Shown one piece after another: positions 62,989 through 64,000 of a stretch of 64,000 nt of DNA; the stretch's first letter is position 1; each line of letters starts with the position of its first letter. The position numbers were made by a program, and so were the translations under genes. Origin of the DNA: Sphaerimonospora sp050942215 (GTDB taxonomy: Bacteria; Actinomycetota; Actinomycetes; Streptosporangiales; Streptosporangiaceae); the NCBI RefSeq assembly GCF_050942215.1, contig NZ_CP192056.1, forward strand, positions 1,426,001-1,490,000, read 5' to 3'. The notes below the pieces were generated by a model. The model was not told where the DNA came from and ran no database searches. It saw only the letters and a program-made list of their open reading frames with translations.

Positions 62989-63792
62989 ATGCCGGATCCG
63001 CACGTCACATCGCGCACCGTGGGCATCTCGGTGGCGGCGCCCGCGTACAACGAGGCCGACAACATCGCCATGGCCGTACGCGAATGGCAGGAGTACCTGG
63101 AGAACAACCCGGCCGTCGGCGACTGGGAGATCGTCGTGTGCGACGACGGGAGCCGGGACGCGACCGGTGAGATCCTGGCCGAGCTGCGGGACCGGTGCCC
63201 GCGGCTCGTCGTGGTCGGCTTCGAGCGCAATCGCGGTGCGGGGGCGGCGATCGCGGCCGCGATCGCCGCCACCCGGCTCGACTGGGTCGTGCTGCTCGAC
63301 TCCGACGGCCAGTTCCCGATCGCCAACCTCGACCGCGTCATCCCGCGCATCCAGGCGGGCGAGGCCGTGGCGTTCTCCGGCGCGCGGATCAGGAAGGCCG
63401 ACGGCGTGGCGTACCGGTGGGGCTCGGCGGCCAGCGCCGCGGTGAGCAACCTCCTGCACGGCACCCGCTACCGCGACTTCAACTCGATCTTCAAGGTGGT
63501 GTACGGCCCGCTGTTTCGGGCACTGCCGCTGGAGTCCGGCGGGATGAACTGCTCGACCGAGATCACCGCCCGGGTCGCCGAGATCGGGCACCGGTGGGTC
63601 GAGGTCCCGATCGAGCACCGGGAGCGCGGCGGCGGACGCCGCGGCTGGCGGTTCTGGCGGGGAGCGTGCGACCGCGCTCTGTTCGTCGTCTATCTCGGCT
63701 ACCGCCACTGGCTGCTGCGCCGCGGCGTCCTGCGGCGGCCGGGCGACCTGCCGGCCGTGCCGGTCATGCCGGTGCCGGAGGAGGTCCGATGA
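62989..63792 (+). CDS. family 2 glycosyltransferase (dolichol-phosphate mannosyltransferase-like)
   Basis: 267 residues from ATG 62989 (GAGGAGG upstream). GT-A fold: VAAPAYNEADNIAMAVREW, VVCDDGSRDATGEILAE, FERNRGAGAAIAAAIAATRLDWVVLLDSDGQFPIANLDRVI (DxD region), then SGARIRKADGVAYRWGSAASAAVSNLL and EIGHRWVEVPIEHRERGGGRRGWRFW. It resembles polyprenyl-phosphate mannosyltransferases and probably moves a sugar to a lipid or protein acceptor. The final codons overlap the next gene (ATGA). Confidence 0.9.
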   Translation: MPDPHVTSRTVGISVAAPAYNEADNIAMAVREWQEYLENNPAVGDWEIVVCDDGSRDATGEILAELRDRCPRLVVVGFERNRGAGAAIAAAIAATRLDWVVLLDSDGQFPIANLDRVIPRIQAGEAVAFSGARIRKADGVAYRWGSAASAAVSNLLHGTRYRDFNSIFKVVYGPLFRALPLESGGMNCSTEITARVAEIGHRWVEVPIEHRERGGGRRGWRFWRGACDRALFVVYLGYRHWLLRRGVLRRPGDLPAVPVMPVPEEVR

Positions 63793-64000
63793 CCGTCGCT
63801 GTGACGATGTTCAGCGGCGGTCGCGGAGCGGCCGCCATCTCCCGTAGCCTGCTGCACACGCCCGGGGTCGAGCTGTCGCTGGTGATCAACGGGTACGACA
63901 ACGGGCTGTCCACCGGCGCTTTGCGGCGCCACCTGCCCGGCATGCTCGGCCCGTCGGACTTCCGCAAGAACTTCGCGCTCCACCTCGATCCGGCCGACCC
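63789..64000 (+). CDS. CofD/YvcK-like protein (3' truncated by the window)
   Basis: The first 70 residues read MTVAVTMFSGGRGAAAISRS, LLHTPGVELSLVINGYDNGLSTG and LRRHLPGMLGPSDFRKN. The FSGGrG nucleotide loop, the NxxDxGxSTG segment and the GPxDFRK end are the opening motifs of the CofD/UPF0052 fold (2-phospho-L-lactate transferase or YvcK-type). Start ATG 63789 overlaps the glycosyltransferase stop. The rest is outside the window. Confidence 0.8.
   Translation, partial: MTVAVTMFSGGRGAAAISRSLLHTPGVELSLVINGYDNGLSTGALRRHLPGMLGPSDFRKNFALHLDPAD

Overview
The window is GC-rich, mostly GTG/ATG-started, densely packed DNA of an actinomycete. A mycothiol-type DsbA-like nitroreductase relative, DUF397/XRE and DUF6158 genes, mreBCD-pbp2-rodA, LacI/CebR-type operators and a Thermobifida Cel9A-like cellulase together suggest a filamentous, plant-polymer-degrading member of the Streptosporangiales (inference from gene content; no 16S rRNA is present).

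Layout. 1-0.5 kb: tail of a thioredoxin-fold oxidoreductase. 0.7-19 kb: a compact, one-directional biosynthetic gene cluster: ATP-grasp ligase, MFS exporter, one single-module type I PKS with the unusual order KS-AT-KR-DH-ACP, a four-gene hydroxymalonyl-ACP-type set (3-hydroxyacyl dehydrogenase, discrete ACP, acyl-CoA dehydrogenase, FkbH-like protein) without an O-methyltransferase, a glutamate-1-semialdehyde-aminomutase-like aminotransferase, an ACP-adenylation fusion, a second acyl-AMP ligase and an Sfp-type phosphopantetheinyl transferase. It ends at a strong intrinsic terminator. 19-23 kb: SDR/DUF2867, TspO and photolyase. 23.7-36 kb: a hemicellulose/cellulose island (GH141-like beta-helix protein, GH62 arabinofuranosidase, GH11 xylanase, GH9 cellulase; three carry ricin-type CBM13), with an S4 protein, tRNA-Arg(CCG), a receiver protein and an ADP-ribosylglycohydrolase between. 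36-41.6 kb: PP2C phosphatase, orphan N6 DNA methylase, Ser/Thr kinase, EamA exporter with divergent Lrp regulator. 41.7-47.3 kb: the rod-shape/elongation operon mreB-mreC-mreD-pbp2-rodA. 47.5-52.5 kb: agmatinase-family enzyme, MFS transporter, an anti-sigma-like ATPase, a decayed XRE/DUF5753 regulator joined to DUF397, and small conserved genes. 52.5-64 kb: lipoproteins, a membrane Ser/Thr kinase behind a LacI regulator, a two-component system, two secreted proteins (one possibly aerolysin-like) and the start of a membrane protein-GT2-CofD-like operon.

How it fits together. In the biosynthetic cluster the adenylation enzymes should load a starter acid, the FkbH set should supply an alpha-hydroxymalonyl extender, the PKS performs one extension with reduction and possible dehydration, the aminotransferase adds an amine, and the ATP-grasp enzyme forms an amide; the product is unknown to me. 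The polysaccharide enzymes appear tied together by operators: GAAA(G/C)TTTC-type palindromes before the beta-helix, GH11 and GH9 genes and in the LacI promoter, and CebR-type TGGGAGCGCTCCCA boxes before the LacI gene, a small lipoprotein and the last operon.
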